Positions 17,001-25,980 of a stretch of 64,000 bases of DNA are shown here, in pieces. The number at the start of each line of letters is the position of its first letter. Within the stretch, counting starts at the first letter, position 1. The stretch is taken from NCBI GenBank assembly GCA_036961205.1, contig JBALVI010000002.1, positions 124,001 to 188,000 on the forward strand, read 5' to 3'. Both the position numbers and the translations under genes were made by a program. Under the pieces are notes generated by a model. The model was not told the DNA's origin. It was given only the letters and a program-made list of their open reading frames with translations, and ran no database searches. The DNA comes from CALJFL01 sp036961205 (GTDB lineage Bacteria; Pseudomonadota; Gammaproteobacteria; Pseudomonadales; Halieaceae).

Positions 17001-17021
17001 GAATACCTGGCTACAGGGGAT

Positions 17022-17495
17022 TTAGCTGTCGAGAACCGAATCGAGCTGGCGTCCGTGACGTCGGTGATTGGGACTGCGCATCTCGTCACGAAGGGCGATG
17101 AGTTCTTCCAGCTCGGCGCGCTGATCGTCATCCAGCAATTGGTAAATCGCGGCTTTCGAGGTGGCCAGGTTTAGCACCAAATTGGCCGTAGAGTCTCCGA
17201 TATACGCGGCCAGGTCCGCAGCAAGAGCCGGATCAAAATCAGATTGCAGGGCACGCAGCTCAGCCTTCAGTGCCGCCAGTTGCTCACGCTCTGCAGACGT
17301 CTGCTGCTCCACCATCTCCAGCTCAGCGGCGATCTGGATTTGCTGATCAGGGGTCAAATCCAGCTTCCAGCTAAGAAAGCCCAATTTGTTTTCCATATCC
17401 CCACCCTCTCCAAAGGGCCCCATCGCTGAAACAGTGGGCACAAAAGCCAATGTCCCGGCTAAAGCAATTACTTTTACTAAACTGAATTTGGTCAT
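17022..17495 (-). CDS. Periplasmic LTxxQ-motif protein (Spy/CpxP-like)
   Basis: A 157-residue exported protein. The signal peptide ends near VSAMG and is followed by a helical body with LDLTPDQQIQIAAELE, the LTxxQ-type motif, and a second helical repeat ending LLDDDQRAELEEL. Spy and CpxP are periplasmic chaperones or kinase inhibitors in the envelope-stress response. It is divergent from a CpxRA-like system and a CpxR-like box sits between them, the same layout as cpxP-cpxRA in enterics. Function by analogy; sequence identity to CpxP itself is not obvious. Confidence 0.8.
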   Translation of the reverse strand: MTKFSLVKVIALAGTLAFVPTVSAMGPFGEGGDMENKLGFLSWKLDLTPDQQIQIAAELEMVEQQTSAEREQLAALKAELRALQSDFDPALAADLAAYIGDSTANLVLNLATSKAAIYQLLDDDQRAELEELIALRDEMRSPNHRRHGRQLDSVLDS

Positions 17496-17591
17496 GGTCT
17501 ATCTCCAGGTGGTTACAAGTGGATCGCCGGTGTCTCTCAATGCGATGAACACAGCTTAGGAGTTACCCTGGTAATTGAGTGAAGGAGTTGG

Positions 17592-17606
17592 GTAAAGAAA
17601 TGTTAA
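17592..17606 (+). promoter_or_regulatory. Candidate CpxR box
   Basis: GTAAA (17592-17596), five bases, then GTTAA (17602-17606) matches GTAAA-N5-GTAAA at nine of ten positions. It sits between the Spy/CpxP-like gene and the response regulator, placed to control both. Confidence 0.5.
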
Positions 17607-17694
17607 GAAGTGCCCGCTGGTGTTAACCATGGGTGACAGAGCCGGCGGCTTTCTCCACACTAGGGGCTACCGTTTTCCTGGAAGCCATGACTTC

Positions 17695-18390
17695 ATGAAT
17701 AGCCAGATATTAATTATCGACGACGACACCGAATTGTGTGCGCTGCTGGCTGATTTTCTCCACCTTGAGGGTTTTAGCACTCACGCAATTCACAATGGGG
17801 CAGAGGCCGTCGACTATTGTCGGGAACATTCCGCCGATGCGATTGTGCTGGATATCATGCTGCCAGGACTCCAGGGTCTGGAGGTATTGAGAACGCTGCG
17901 GACCTTTACCAGCACGCCAATAGTCATGCTCACCGCGCGAGGTGATGATACCGACCGTATAGTGGGTCTTGAAATGGGCGCCGATGACTATCTACCTAAA
18001 CCCTGTAACCCCCGTGAATTATCTGCGCGATTACGGGCAATACTTCGCCGCGTACAGACTAATGAAGGCGACCCTGTCGAAATTCGCGTTGGCCAGACCA
18101 CGACCAACAGCGCCGACCGCAGCGCACACTATCGCAATGGCGATCTGCAACTGACCAGCGCGGAATTCAATATCCTCAACGTTTTACTGAGAAATGCTGG
18201 CGGAGTCGTGGCGAAAGAAACCCTCAGCCAGGAAGCGCTGGGCCGGGCCCTATCCGCCTATGATCGCAGCATAGATGTGCATGTAAGCAAGATACGTAAA
18301 AAGCTCTCTGGCCTGGGCGGGGAAGATTTAATTATCAGCGTACGCGGTGCAGGTTATCAGTTCACACTTGGCCAAGCAGGTATCGACTAG
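17695..18390 (+). CDS. cpxR: OmpR-family response regulator (CpxR-like)
   Basis: A 231-residue two-component regulator. The receiver domain has ILIIDDDTEL (acid pocket), the phospho-acceptor Asp in IVLDIMLPG, the Thr in IVMLTARG and the Lys in DDYLPKPCNPREL. A C-terminal winged helix contains SIDVHVSKIRKKL and VRGAGYQF. PKPCNPREL and LTSAEFNIL resemble CpxR. I use the ATG at 17695, where the receiver fold begins; an in-frame upstream ATG at 17620 adds unrelated residues. The stop overlaps the kinase GTG. Cpx assignment rests on the kinase and the divergent LTxxQ gene. Confidence 0.85.
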   Translation: MNSQILIIDDDTELCALLADFLHLEGFSTHAIHNGAEAVDYCREHSADAIVLDIMLPGLQGLEVLRTLRTFTSTPIVMLTARGDDTDRIVGLEMGADDYLPKPCNPRELSARLRAILRRVQTNEGDPVEIRVGQTTTNSADRSAHYRNGDLQLTSAEFNILNVLLRNAGGVVAKETLSQEALGRALSAYDRSIDVHVSKIRKKLSGLGGEDLIISVRGAGYQFTLGQAGID

Positions 18391-19841
18391 TGCGCAGTAA
18401 TGTCTTCATTAAAGTGTTCCTCGGGTTCTGGTTGATCACCATTACTGTATTGGGAAGCTGGTCGCTGGCAACCCGTTACCTCGACTCAATACCCCGCGAT
18501 TATCCCATCACAGATCTGTCTGCACCGGTCGCAACCGAACACACAAGACCTGGAAAGGAAGGCCCCAGGCCCGATCAACGCCGCCCGGGTCGAGATAGTC
18601 GCAAGCTCCCCACAGATGGAACGGGGCCACCGCCGCACATGATGTTGCGTCTAATCTACGGGCTGCAAAACTCACCCATTGAAGACCTGCCAAAATTGCT
18701 GGCAGCCGCGCGCCAACGGCATAATATGGAGATTTACCTGCTCGACCCGCAGGGTAAGGATATCCTCGGACAAACCGCACCAGATGGGGCAGTAAAGGCG
18801 GCTGAGATGTTACAGCAGGGTAGACGTCGTGCATTCACTCAGATTGGCAATACACGCTATTCGGCCCACAGTATCCATCGCCGCGATAGTGGCCAGCTGC
18901 GGGCAGTCGCTTCTTGGGAAACAACAAGACCCCTGATCGACGCACTGGGCGCAAGTCCCCTACTCCGGCTTTTCTTTGCCATCCTGATCAGCGGAGTATT
19001 GTGTTTTATTCTGTCCCGTCTGGTTACCCGACGCATCAAGGAAATTCAGGGCGCCGCACGAAAACTGGCCGAGGGTGAGCTGGACACGCGCATTCAAGTC
19101 AAGGACAAGGGCGGTGATGAGACCGATGAGTTGGCTCGGGACTTTAACGCCATGGCCAGTGAACTGCAGCATCTAATCCAGGCACAGAGGCGTCTCTTGC
19201 AGGATGTCTCTCACGAGTTACGCTCACCACTGGCCAGGTTACGAATCGCTCTCGCATTGGCTCAGGATCAACCTGAGAGCATAACCTCCCATCTTCAACG
19301 TATTGAAAAGGAAACCGGGAGGCTTGATCAACTTATCGGTCAGCTGCTGTCAAGCCAAACTCAGGAAATCACCCTCGATAGCCACATTGACCTGCTGCCG
19401 CTACTGCAGGAATTATCCTCCGACAGCCTTATGGAAGCAGAGGCCGGCAACAAAAAAATTGTGTTCCATAGCGACCTGCCGCAAGCCGTGGTCGCCTCGT
19501 CTGGCGAACTGCTACACAGTTCCTTTGAGAACATCATTCGCAATGCGATCAGACATACCGCAGCAGGAACGGAAGTCGAGATCAGACTAACGGCAACGGC
19601 GGAGCACTACCTTATTACCATTGAAGACCAGGGCCCCGGTGTACCCGAAGAGCAACTGGAGAACATTTTCGAGGCCTTCTATCGCGTCGATAGCGATCGC
19701 AACCGGGATACTGGCGGGCACGGACTGGGGCTGGCTATTGCGCGGCGAGCTGTAGCGCTGCACAGCGGTAATGTTACCGCCAGCAATACCGGAACGGGCT
19801 TGAAAATCACTATTACATTGCCCGTAGGGAGCGATCATTAG
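18390..19841 (+). CDS. cpxA: Sensor histidine kinase (CpxA-like)
   Basis: A 483-residue membrane kinase with GTG start sharing a base with the regulator stop (TAGTG). An N-terminal membrane helix precedes a periplasmic sensor with a Pro/Arg-rich linker, and a second helix near 195 leads to HAMP (RLVTRRIKEIQGAARKLAEGEL). The H-box is DVSHELRSPLARL, the N-box FENIIRNAIRHT, and the G-boxes EDQGPGVPE and GGHGLGLAIA. It probably detects envelope damage and phosphorylates the upstream regulator, with the divergent Spy/CpxP-like protein as possible inhibitor. Confidence 0.85.
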   Translation: MRSNVFIKVFLGFWLITITVLGSWSLATRYLDSIPRDYPITDLSAPVATEHTRPGKEGPRPDQRRPGRDSRKLPTDGTGPPPHMMLRLIYGLQNSPIEDLPKLLAAARQRHNMEIYLLDPQGKDILGQTAPDGAVKAAEMLQQGRRRAFTQIGNTRYSAHSIHRRDSGQLRAVASWETTRPLIDALGASPLLRLFFAILISGVLCFILSRLVTRRIKEIQGAARKLAEGELDTRIQVKDKGGDETDELARDFNAMASELQHLIQAQRRLLQDVSHELRSPLARLRIALALAQDQPESITSHLQRIEKETGRLDQLIGQLLSSQTQEITLDSHIDLLPLLQELSSDSLMEAEAGNKKIVFHSDLPQAVVASSGELLHSSFENIIRNAIRHTAAGTEVEIRLTATAEHYLITIEDQGPGVPEEQLENIFEAFYRVDSDRNRDTGGHGLGLAIARRAVALHSGNVTASNTGTGLKITITLPVGSDH

Positions 19842-19917
19842 CTAAAATTCAGCATCGCCCTGAACACCGGGAGGATGCTAGAATTCTGCCTGCAAAAAAA
19901 TCACAGGATCACCTTTA

Positions 19918-20742
19918 ATGCTGGATATCAAACCCGTCGCGGGTGCCATTGGGGCTCAAATACAAGGTCTGGATTTGTCGCGCGAGCTGACCCTGGAAGA
20001 TACACAGCGGTTGCGTGAACTACTCAATACCTACGAAGTAATATTCTTTCGCGACCAGGACATCAGCCCTGCGCGACAAAAGGCTCTGGCCGAAAGCTTC
20101 GGACCCCTACAGACCCATCCCGCTTATGAAACTATTAAAGGCTTTCCGGAAATCACCATATTGGAAAGTACCGCAGACAAGCCCAGCAAAATTGAAGCAT
20201 GGCACTCCGACATGACCTTCAGGGAACACCCGCCTATGGGCACGGTACTAAAAGCGATAGTGACTCCACCGAAAGGTGGCGACACGCTGTGGGCAAGCAT
20301 GACCGCTGCCTATCACGGCCTTTCACACCCGATGCAGAACTTTCTGGAAGGTCTTGTCGCCATACACGACTTTGCGCACGGCTTTCGGGAAAGCCTGGCT
20401 GAACCCGGCGGTACGGAGCGCCTGAGCGACGCGCTGCGCGAGAACCCTCCCGTTCGCCACCCGGTGATTCGTACTCACCCTGAAACCGGGAAAAAAGTAA
20501 TTTTCGTCAATAGCCTATTCACCACCCATATTGAGGGAATGCGACCCGCTGAGAGCAGCGCCATTCTGGAATTTTTGTACCAGCACATCACGACTGCAGA
20601 ATATACCTGCAGGTTTACCTGGCAGCCCAACAGTATTGCCATCTGGGATAATCGCAGCACCCAACACAAACCGATAAATGATTACTTCCCTGACCATCGC
20701 AGAATGGAGAGGATAACGATCAACGGCGACCGACCTTACTGA
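19918..20742 (+). CDS. TauD/TfdA-family 2-oxoglutarate dioxygenase
   Basis: A 274-residue Fe(II)/2-oxoglutarate oxygenase. The iron triad is visible as WHSDMTF (His96, Asp98) and STQHKPIND (His250); the 2-oxoglutarate Arg is in RRMERITINGDRP. TauD releases sulfite from taurine and TfdA cleaves aryloxyacetates, while many relatives act on other small acids. No sulfonate transporter is near, so the substrate is open. It runs convergent with the AGCS symporter, 2 bp between stops, and is probably monocistronic. Confidence 0.9.
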   Translation: MLDIKPVAGAIGAQIQGLDLSRELTLEDTQRLRELLNTYEVIFFRDQDISPARQKALAESFGPLQTHPAYETIKGFPEITILESTADKPSKIEAWHSDMTFREHPPMGTVLKAIVTPPKGGDTLWASMTAAYHGLSHPMQNFLEGLVAIHDFAHGFRESLAEPGGTERLSDALRENPPVRHPVIRTHPETGKKVIFVNSLFTTHIEGMRPAESSAILEFLYQHITTAEYTCRFTWQPNSIAIWDNRSTQHKPINDYFPDHRRMERITINGDRPY

Positions 20743-20744
20743 GA

Positions 20745-22274
20745 TTACGGTCGCTTGAGAGCGCGGGCGTCAGGTACCTCGCCGCTGCGTATGCGTCGCA
20801 TATAATCGTTAACGTCACGCTTCACCTCCGGCGCGAAGAAGTACAACCCAAGTATGTTGGGTATCGCTATCAGGAAGATCATAGCATCAGAGAACTCGAG
20901 CACCGCGTTCAGCTGTATCATGCAACCCAAGGCTATAAATCCGCAAAAAATCGCCTTAAACAGCAACTGCGTTATAGCTGACTCTCCAAACAAATAGGTC
21001 CAGCCTTTAAGGCCGTAATAGGACCAGGCAATACTCGTAGAAAACGCAAACAACAGCGCCGCGACAGCCAGCGGATAGGGTGCCCAGCTAATGTGGTGCT
21101 CAAAGGAAGCCGAGGTCAGGGCTATGCCCTGTAAGCCAGTATCAATAATGCCGTAAGGGTAGGCAGTAGTAACAATAACCAGGGAACTCAGTGTGCAAAT
21201 AACCACGGTGTCGATAAACGGTTCCAGCAAAGAGACCAAGCCTTCCGAGGCAGGCTCATCGGTCTGCACTGCTGAGTGGGCAATGGACGCCGAGCCAATA
21301 CCGGCTTCATTGGAAAACAGAGCCCGCTGAAAACCGACAATCAACGCGCCGACCATGCCGCCCGTGGCGCTCTCCAGGCTGAAGGCACTGCCGACAATCA
21401 GCCTGATTGCGCCGGGCACATGCTGGTAGCTCATGGCTATAATAACCAGCGCCGAGACAACGTACAGCAGCGCCATAAATGGCACGATTCGAGAGGCAAC
21501 TCCGGCGATCGATTTAATGCCGCCGATAATCACCATGCCAACAGCTGCGGCGATCACCAGTCCAAACAACCACCCCTTGTCGGCAAAGAAACTCTGCTCA
21601 CCGCCTGTAATAACCACGAACTGCACGTAGGCCTGGTTAGACTGGAACATATTGCCGATACCCAGGCAGCCTATTACCAGCGACAGTGCGTAGAATGCAC
21701 CCAGAAATTTGCCGGCGCGGGGCGCGCCACGGTCTACAAGATACTGTTCCAGATAATACATTGGCCCACCGGAAACAGAGCCATCCGCGTTGTAACGGCG
21801 GTACTTCACACCCAGAGTACATTCAACCAGCTTGGTGGACATGGATAGAAAACCCGCCATGATCAGCCAGAACGCCGCGCCGGGGCCACCGATAACTATT
21901 GCTACGGCCACTCCCCCAATATTCCCGATTCCCACCGTGCCCGATACGGCGGTGGCTACCGCCTGAAAATGCGATATCTCGCCCTTGGCCTTCGGGTTAT
22001 CAAAATCGCCACGAACATGACGTAGCGCCAGGCCAAAACCCCTGATATTAATGAAGCCCATATAGAAGGTGAAAAACACCGCGGCAATGGCCAGCCACAA
22101 TACGATCAGCGGAAAAGGCTGGCCAAATAGGTCAACCTTAAAAAAGATCACATTAGACAACGCATTTGCCAGCGGCTCCACCACGCCCTCAACCTGCTGA
22201 TCAAAGGTTTCAGCCCCAGCTAACGTAGCGCCGAGAGAGAAGAACAAAGTACTAAGAAATCGTGCTGCGAGCAT
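20745..22274 (-). CDS. Alanine or glycine:cation symporter (AGCS family)
   Basis: A 509-residue transporter with about eleven membrane segments. It has the AGCS signature AVSGTVGIGNIGGVAVA near residue 110 and FQRALFSNEAGIGSASIAHS. An N-terminal hydrophobic segment with AGAE may be a cleaved signal, as in several AGCS members. It imports alanine or glycine with sodium or protons. A tract of four TATTT units lies 16 bases before the start codon. Confidence 0.9.
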   Translation of the reverse strand: MLAARFLSTLFFSLGATLAGAETFDQQVEGVVEPLANALSNVIFFKVDLFGQPFPLIVLWLAIAAVFFTFYMGFINIRGFGLALRHVRGDFDNPKAKGEISHFQAVATAVSGTVGIGNIGGVAVAIVIGGPGAAFWLIMAGFLSMSTKLVECTLGVKYRRYNADGSVSGGPMYYLEQYLVDRGAPRAGKFLGAFYALSLVIGCLGIGNMFQSNQAYVQFVVITGGEQSFFADKGWLFGLVIAAAVGMVIIGGIKSIAGVASRIVPFMALLYVVSALVIIAMSYQHVPGAIRLIVGSAFSLESATGGMVGALIVGFQRALFSNEAGIGSASIAHSAVQTDEPASEGLVSLLEPFIDTVVICTLSSLVIVTTAYPYGIIDTGLQGIALTSASFEHHISWAPYPLAVAALLFAFSTSIAWSYYGLKGWTYLFGESAITQLLFKAIFCGFIALGCMIQLNAVLEFSDAMIFLIAIPNILGLYFFAPEVKRDVNDYMRRIRSGEVPDARALKRP

Positions 22275-22290
22275 GTTGCGTCTCTTTTCT

Positions 22291-22310
22291 TATTTTATTT
22301 TATTTTATTT
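22291..22310. repeat. (TATTT)x4 short tandem repeat in the AGCS leader
   Basis: Four perfect pentanucleotide units occupy 22291-22310, immediately upstream of the AGCS gene (read on the minus strand as AAATA units). A tract of this type can gain or lose units by slipped-strand replication and change promoter or leader spacing. With only four units, variability is uncertain. Confidence 0.85.
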
Positions 22311-22350
22311 GCACTGTGAGCCTGAAAAACTGCGGCACATGCCGGACAAG

Positions 22351-23262
22351 CTAAACCACGGCGTGGCGCAGTAACTCGCCATATCCCCTGAAAACGGGCA
22401 CACCTGTCAGAACCTCTCTGCGACGAAGATGTGCTCGTAACTCTTTCAGGCGATAACAGGGGACACTGGCCATAAAGTGGTGTTCCATATGGAAGTTAAC
22501 TCCGTTGGGCGCGAACAACAAACGCTGCCACCAGGGTGCATCGATTGTTCTGGTATTCATTCTGGGATCGCTATCGTAAAGATCTGGAACCGCCGCATGC
22601 TCTGCTACCTGCCGAACGCGAATAATGAACATGAATACGGTCAGAAATGCAGCTAACCAAAGCAGGTAAACCCAGGCGATTCCGCACACCGCTAAAACGG
22701 TAATCATCGCAAGCTGAGCGAGTAACTGCAGTTGAAATGGCCTGGCGTTTCCTCGCCCTGCCCGGCTCATCACACCTGACGCACCTCGCGCGGTGTTAGC
22801 TAGAAATTTCAGGCCCGTTTGACCACTAAAATCTCGAAGTGCCTTACGGCGGAAGCTCGCTTTGCTGATCGGGTAGGCTTGGTAGTTCGGCAAATCCGGA
22901 TCGTCGCGACTGCCTGCATTCTGGTGATGAACCAAATGGCCTTTGGCATAGGACGGCATATCACTGAACACCGGCAGTGCACAAAACCACTGTCCCAGAA
23001 AGTCATTCAAATAAGGTGTTCTAAATAGACTCCGATGCCCAGCCTCATGCATCAGCACGGATAGACCCAGTTGGCGGCCGGCTAGAAGAATAATTGCCGC
23101 TACAATAGTCAATGGATTCGGAAAAGCAGCCACTACTGCGAAAATCGCCGCTATCGCCAACCAGTTCGCCAGGAAAAGACGCCAGGCGTGCCAATCACTT
23201 TTAGCCGTAAAATAAGCAATCTCTTCTTTGCTCAGGTATTCGCTAATTTTCATGCTTGCCAC
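22351..23262 (-). CDS. Membrane fatty acid desaturase
   Basis: A 303-residue integral membrane di-iron enzyme. The three histidine boxes are HEAGH near 72, HLVHH near 109 and HMEHH near 264, with hydrophobic pairs between them. This is the class of acyl-lipid or carotenoid desaturases/hydroxylases; the specific substrate is not evident. A start at the ATG three codons in (23253) is equally plausible. It is divergent from the lipoprotein gene at 23432 and is transcribed towards the AGCS gene's upstream region. Confidence 0.88.
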   Translation of the reverse strand: MASMKISEYLSKEEIAYFTAKSDWHAWRLFLANWLAIAAIFAVVAAFPNPLTIVAAIILLAGRQLGLSVLMHEAGHRSLFRTPYLNDFLGQWFCALPVFSDMPSYAKGHLVHHQNAGSRDDPDLPNYQAYPISKASFRRKALRDFSGQTGLKFLANTARGASGVMSRAGRGNARPFQLQLLAQLAMITVLAVCGIAWVYLLWLAAFLTVFMFIIRVRQVAEHAAVPDLYDSDPRMNTRTIDAPWWQRLLFAPNGVNFHMEHHFMASVPCYRLKELRAHLRRREVLTGVPVFRGYGELLRHAVV

Positions 23263-23431
23263 TCAAGGCCGGGGAAGTTCTGGCTTAAGTCTAACAGAAG
23301 TCGCCGTCGCAAAAAGCCTGACTCCAGAAGGAAATGCAGCGGTTAACAGGCTCCTGCCGCGTACTGCGCTTGCGCGGACTCAAGCTCGAGGCGATAATCC
23401 CCAATCATCCGCGTTCACGTGAGTTACCGCA

Positions 23432-24115
23432 TTGTCAAAAACACTGATTGTCATGGGCCTGATAGCACTACTCACCGCCTGTGCAAGCCAACCGCAAGAT
23501 GCCGAAACTATTATCAGGGCAGGAGAGGGCAAGGCCGATATGCTCGATTTTCGAGATGTCGTGAAATACCCGGGGCAAATCACCTGCGGCAGTTACCAGG
23601 TCACCTCAAAATGGGGGGAATCTTACGGTTATCAGGAATTTATTGTCAAAGGGGCGAACCTGGACAAAAGACCATCTCAAACTGACAAGACAATCTACTG
23701 CAGTGAAGATTCGCAAAAAGCCTTTGAAGAACAGTTTGGCATAGCGCCCACCGATAAGCACAACGCGCCCTTAACGCAATTCAGGAAGGATTACGAAACC
23801 CTGTCACTGGCACTGGAGGCCTATCGCGCCGACCTACCCAGGTACCCTACCGCGAAGGAAGGGCTGATACACCTGCTTGCCAGTGCTCACGAGACTCCTC
23901 CCAAAAAGTTCAAAGAGTCTGGCTACCTGAAGGATGTACCGCTGGATTACTGGCAACGAGCCTATGTGTATGAACCCTCGCGCTGGGGTGGCGTGCGCTC
24001 GGCTTACATCATCAAAACCTTGGGGGCGGATGGCAAAGTTGGCGGCTCAGGCTCCAATGCGGACATCAGCAGCGAATACCTGGAGTATCTTATCCACCTT
24101 GATTCTGTGCGGTAA
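23432..24115 (+). CDS. Lipoprotein with a GspG-like (type II pseudopilin) C-terminal domain
   Basis: A 227-residue protein. LIVMGLIALLTACAS is a lipoprotein signal (Cys17). Residues ~123-213 resemble the globular part of the major pseudopilin GspG: LALEAYRADLPRYPTAKEGL, GYLKDVPLDYW and TLGADGKVGGSGSNADI, the last being the Ca-binding loop region. The prepilin peptidase motif and the long N-terminal helix are absent, so it is a surface or periplasmic lipoprotein and not an assembling pilin. The middle (30-120) is unassigned. It starts with TTG at 23432; ATG at 23453 is an alternative. No other secretion genes are nearby. Confidence 0.78.
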   Translation: MSKTLIVMGLIALLTACASQPQDAETIIRAGEGKADMLDFRDVVKYPGQITCGSYQVTSKWGESYGYQEFIVKGANLDKRPSQTDKTIYCSEDSQKAFEEQFGIAPTDKHNAPLTQFRKDYETLSLALEAYRADLPRYPTAKEGLIHLLASAHETPPKKFKESGYLKDVPLDYWQRAYVYEPSRWGGVRSAYIIKTLGADGKVGGSGSNADISSEYLEYLIHLDSVR

Positions 24116-24126
24116 AAACACCTACC

Positions 24127-25851
24127 TCAGAATGGGAATACCCAGGGAATCATGAAAATGGCCACCAGTGAGTACACTATCGTTAGCGGCAACCCGCTGC
24201 GCACATAATCTCGCAAGGTATAACCCCCGAGGTTCTGCACCATCAAGTTTGTGGTGTAGCCATAGGGCGTCAGAAAACTGGCACTGGCACCAAAGGCAAC
24301 TGCCATCACAAATGGCATATGGCTGAGTCCATAACTCTCGGCAAGACCAAAGCCAATAGGGAACGCAAGCGCGGCCGCAGCATTGTTGGTCATTAGCTCC
24401 GTCAGCAACAACGTGAGGAGATAAATCCCCACCAGAGCCGCATACGGCCCCAGTGGAGCCAGATGCAGGTGCAGTGCATCAGCCATCAGCGCCACCAGAC
24501 CCGAATTGTTCAAGGCCTGGGACAAGGTCAGGGCCGCGGTAATAATAAGCCAGAGTTCAAACGGAAAGCGCCGTCTAATCTCGGAACTGGTTACCACACC
24601 AAATGCGAGCATGCCGGCTAGCAAAAATGCCAATCCCTTGATCAAGGGTAAAACACCCAATGATGCCAATACCACCGTCGCCAAAAGACTGAAGGTGACA
24701 AGGTAGTCCTGCAGCGAGCTCGAAGCCGCCCCGCTGGCTACCTCGTCAATCACGGTGAAGTTCTTATCCAGGTTTTTTCGATCATTGAAGTCTGGACCGG
24801 CGGCCAGCATGAGATTATCGCCGGCCTGTAAGGTGATATTGCCAAGCTTGCCAGAAAGCCGTTTACCGCCACGGTGCATGCCGACAATGGCAGCGTCAAA
24901 GCGGGAGCGAAAGCCGCTATCCTTAATGGTTTTGCCCTCAATGGTCGCGTTTGGCATAACGATCACTTCAATCATATTGTCCCTGAGCAATCCTTCATCG
25001 ATAGCAAAGAGAGTGAGCCCCGGGACCTTATCCAGCGCCCCAAGTTGTTTGATGTCACCGGAGAAAATCAGTTTGTCGCCGGCCTCGATATACTCATGAG
25101 GCGCAACCGGTGAGATCAGGTGACTGCCACGCACCAATTCAACCAGGAAAAGATCATCCAGATCACGGAGTCCGTTGGCCAGAATACTCTTACCGACCAA
25201 TTCCGAGCCGGCATCAACCGCCGCTTCGATCACGTACTCATTGAAATCCAATTCCCCCGAATCTTTACACGGCAGTAAGCGAGCAGATAACAGCAGCACC
25301 AACAGGCCCGCAACGGTCACCGCCAGGCCTATTTTAAAGAAGTCAAAAAATGCCAATCCCTGACCGGTGGCGTCCTCGAGAAAACTGCTCACAATAAGGT
25401 TAGTCGAGGTTCCTATCAGGGTCATAGTGCCACCGAGAATCGCGGCATAAGACAGAGGAATAAGTAGCCGGGAGGCCGGGTGATGCTTGTTACTGCGCAC
25501 CGTATGAGCAAGCGTGGCAACAACAGCAGTATTATTGACGAAAGCCGAGAACACAGCAGTTACAACACCCAGCCGTAATATCGAAACAATATAGCCAGGA
25601 GTAATAAGACTGCTCGAAAGGCGGCTCAGCCAGGACAGTTTTTCCAGTCCAACCGAAACCAGCAGCAATAAAATCAGCGTGATCAGGCCGCTGTTAGAGG
25701 CTTTATCCAAGACCTCTGGCGTATCAACCAGGCCCATAAAATAAGCCGCCAACGTGGTGGTGACGAAAATCCAGGAGGCAGCCCAGTCGGAGAAGATCAG
25801 GCATCCTAACAGCCATAAAAAGAGACCGGAGATCAGTAATTGATCAATCAT
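24127..25851 (-). CDS. SLC13/DASS-like permease with two TrkA-C domains
   Basis: A 574-residue membrane protein. Two blocks of five to six transmembrane helices flank a cytosolic region of about 180 residues with two RCK C-terminal (TrkA_C) domains (GKSILANGLRDLDDLFLVEL and GKTIKDSGFRSRFDAAIVGM). Helix signatures SAFVNNTAVVATLA and LIGTSTNLIVSS, repeated as LMTNNAAAALAFP and ASFLTPYGYTTNLMV, are typical of the CitT/DASS family. Such proteins move sulfate, dicarboxylates or related anions; the substrate is unknown. It is convergent with the GspG-like lipoprotein gene. Confidence 0.88.
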   Translation of the reverse strand: MIDQLLISGLFLWLLGCLIFSDWAASWIFVTTTLAAYFMGLVDTPEVLDKASNSGLITLILLLLVSVGLEKLSWLSRLSSSLITPGYIVSILRLGVVTAVFSAFVNNTAVVATLAHTVRSNKHHPASRLLIPLSYAAILGGTMTLIGTSTNLIVSSFLEDATGQGLAFFDFFKIGLAVTVAGLLVLLLSARLLPCKDSGELDFNEYVIEAAVDAGSELVGKSILANGLRDLDDLFLVELVRGSHLISPVAPHEYIEAGDKLIFSGDIKQLGALDKVPGLTLFAIDEGLLRDNMIEVIVMPNATIEGKTIKDSGFRSRFDAAIVGMHRGGKRLSGKLGNITLQAGDNLMLAAGPDFNDRKNLDKNFTVIDEVASGAASSSLQDYLVTFSLLATVVLASLGVLPLIKGLAFLLAGMLAFGVVTSSEIRRRFPFELWLIITAALTLSQALNNSGLVALMADALHLHLAPLGPYAALVGIYLLTLLLTELMTNNAAAALAFPIGFGLAESYGLSHMPFVMAVAFGASASFLTPYGYTTNLMVQNLGGYTLRDYVRSGLPLTIVYSLVAIFMIPWVFPF

Positions 25852-25980
25852 TGAACGATTCAGGCTACCTGTATTCTAAAGGCCCTAGGATACGCGCTTA
25901 AGGGCAGAGGCTACAACCGCTACTGGTATGGATCCTTTGATAGGCTACACTCAAATCACCCAGAGAAAGATGAACTCCTT

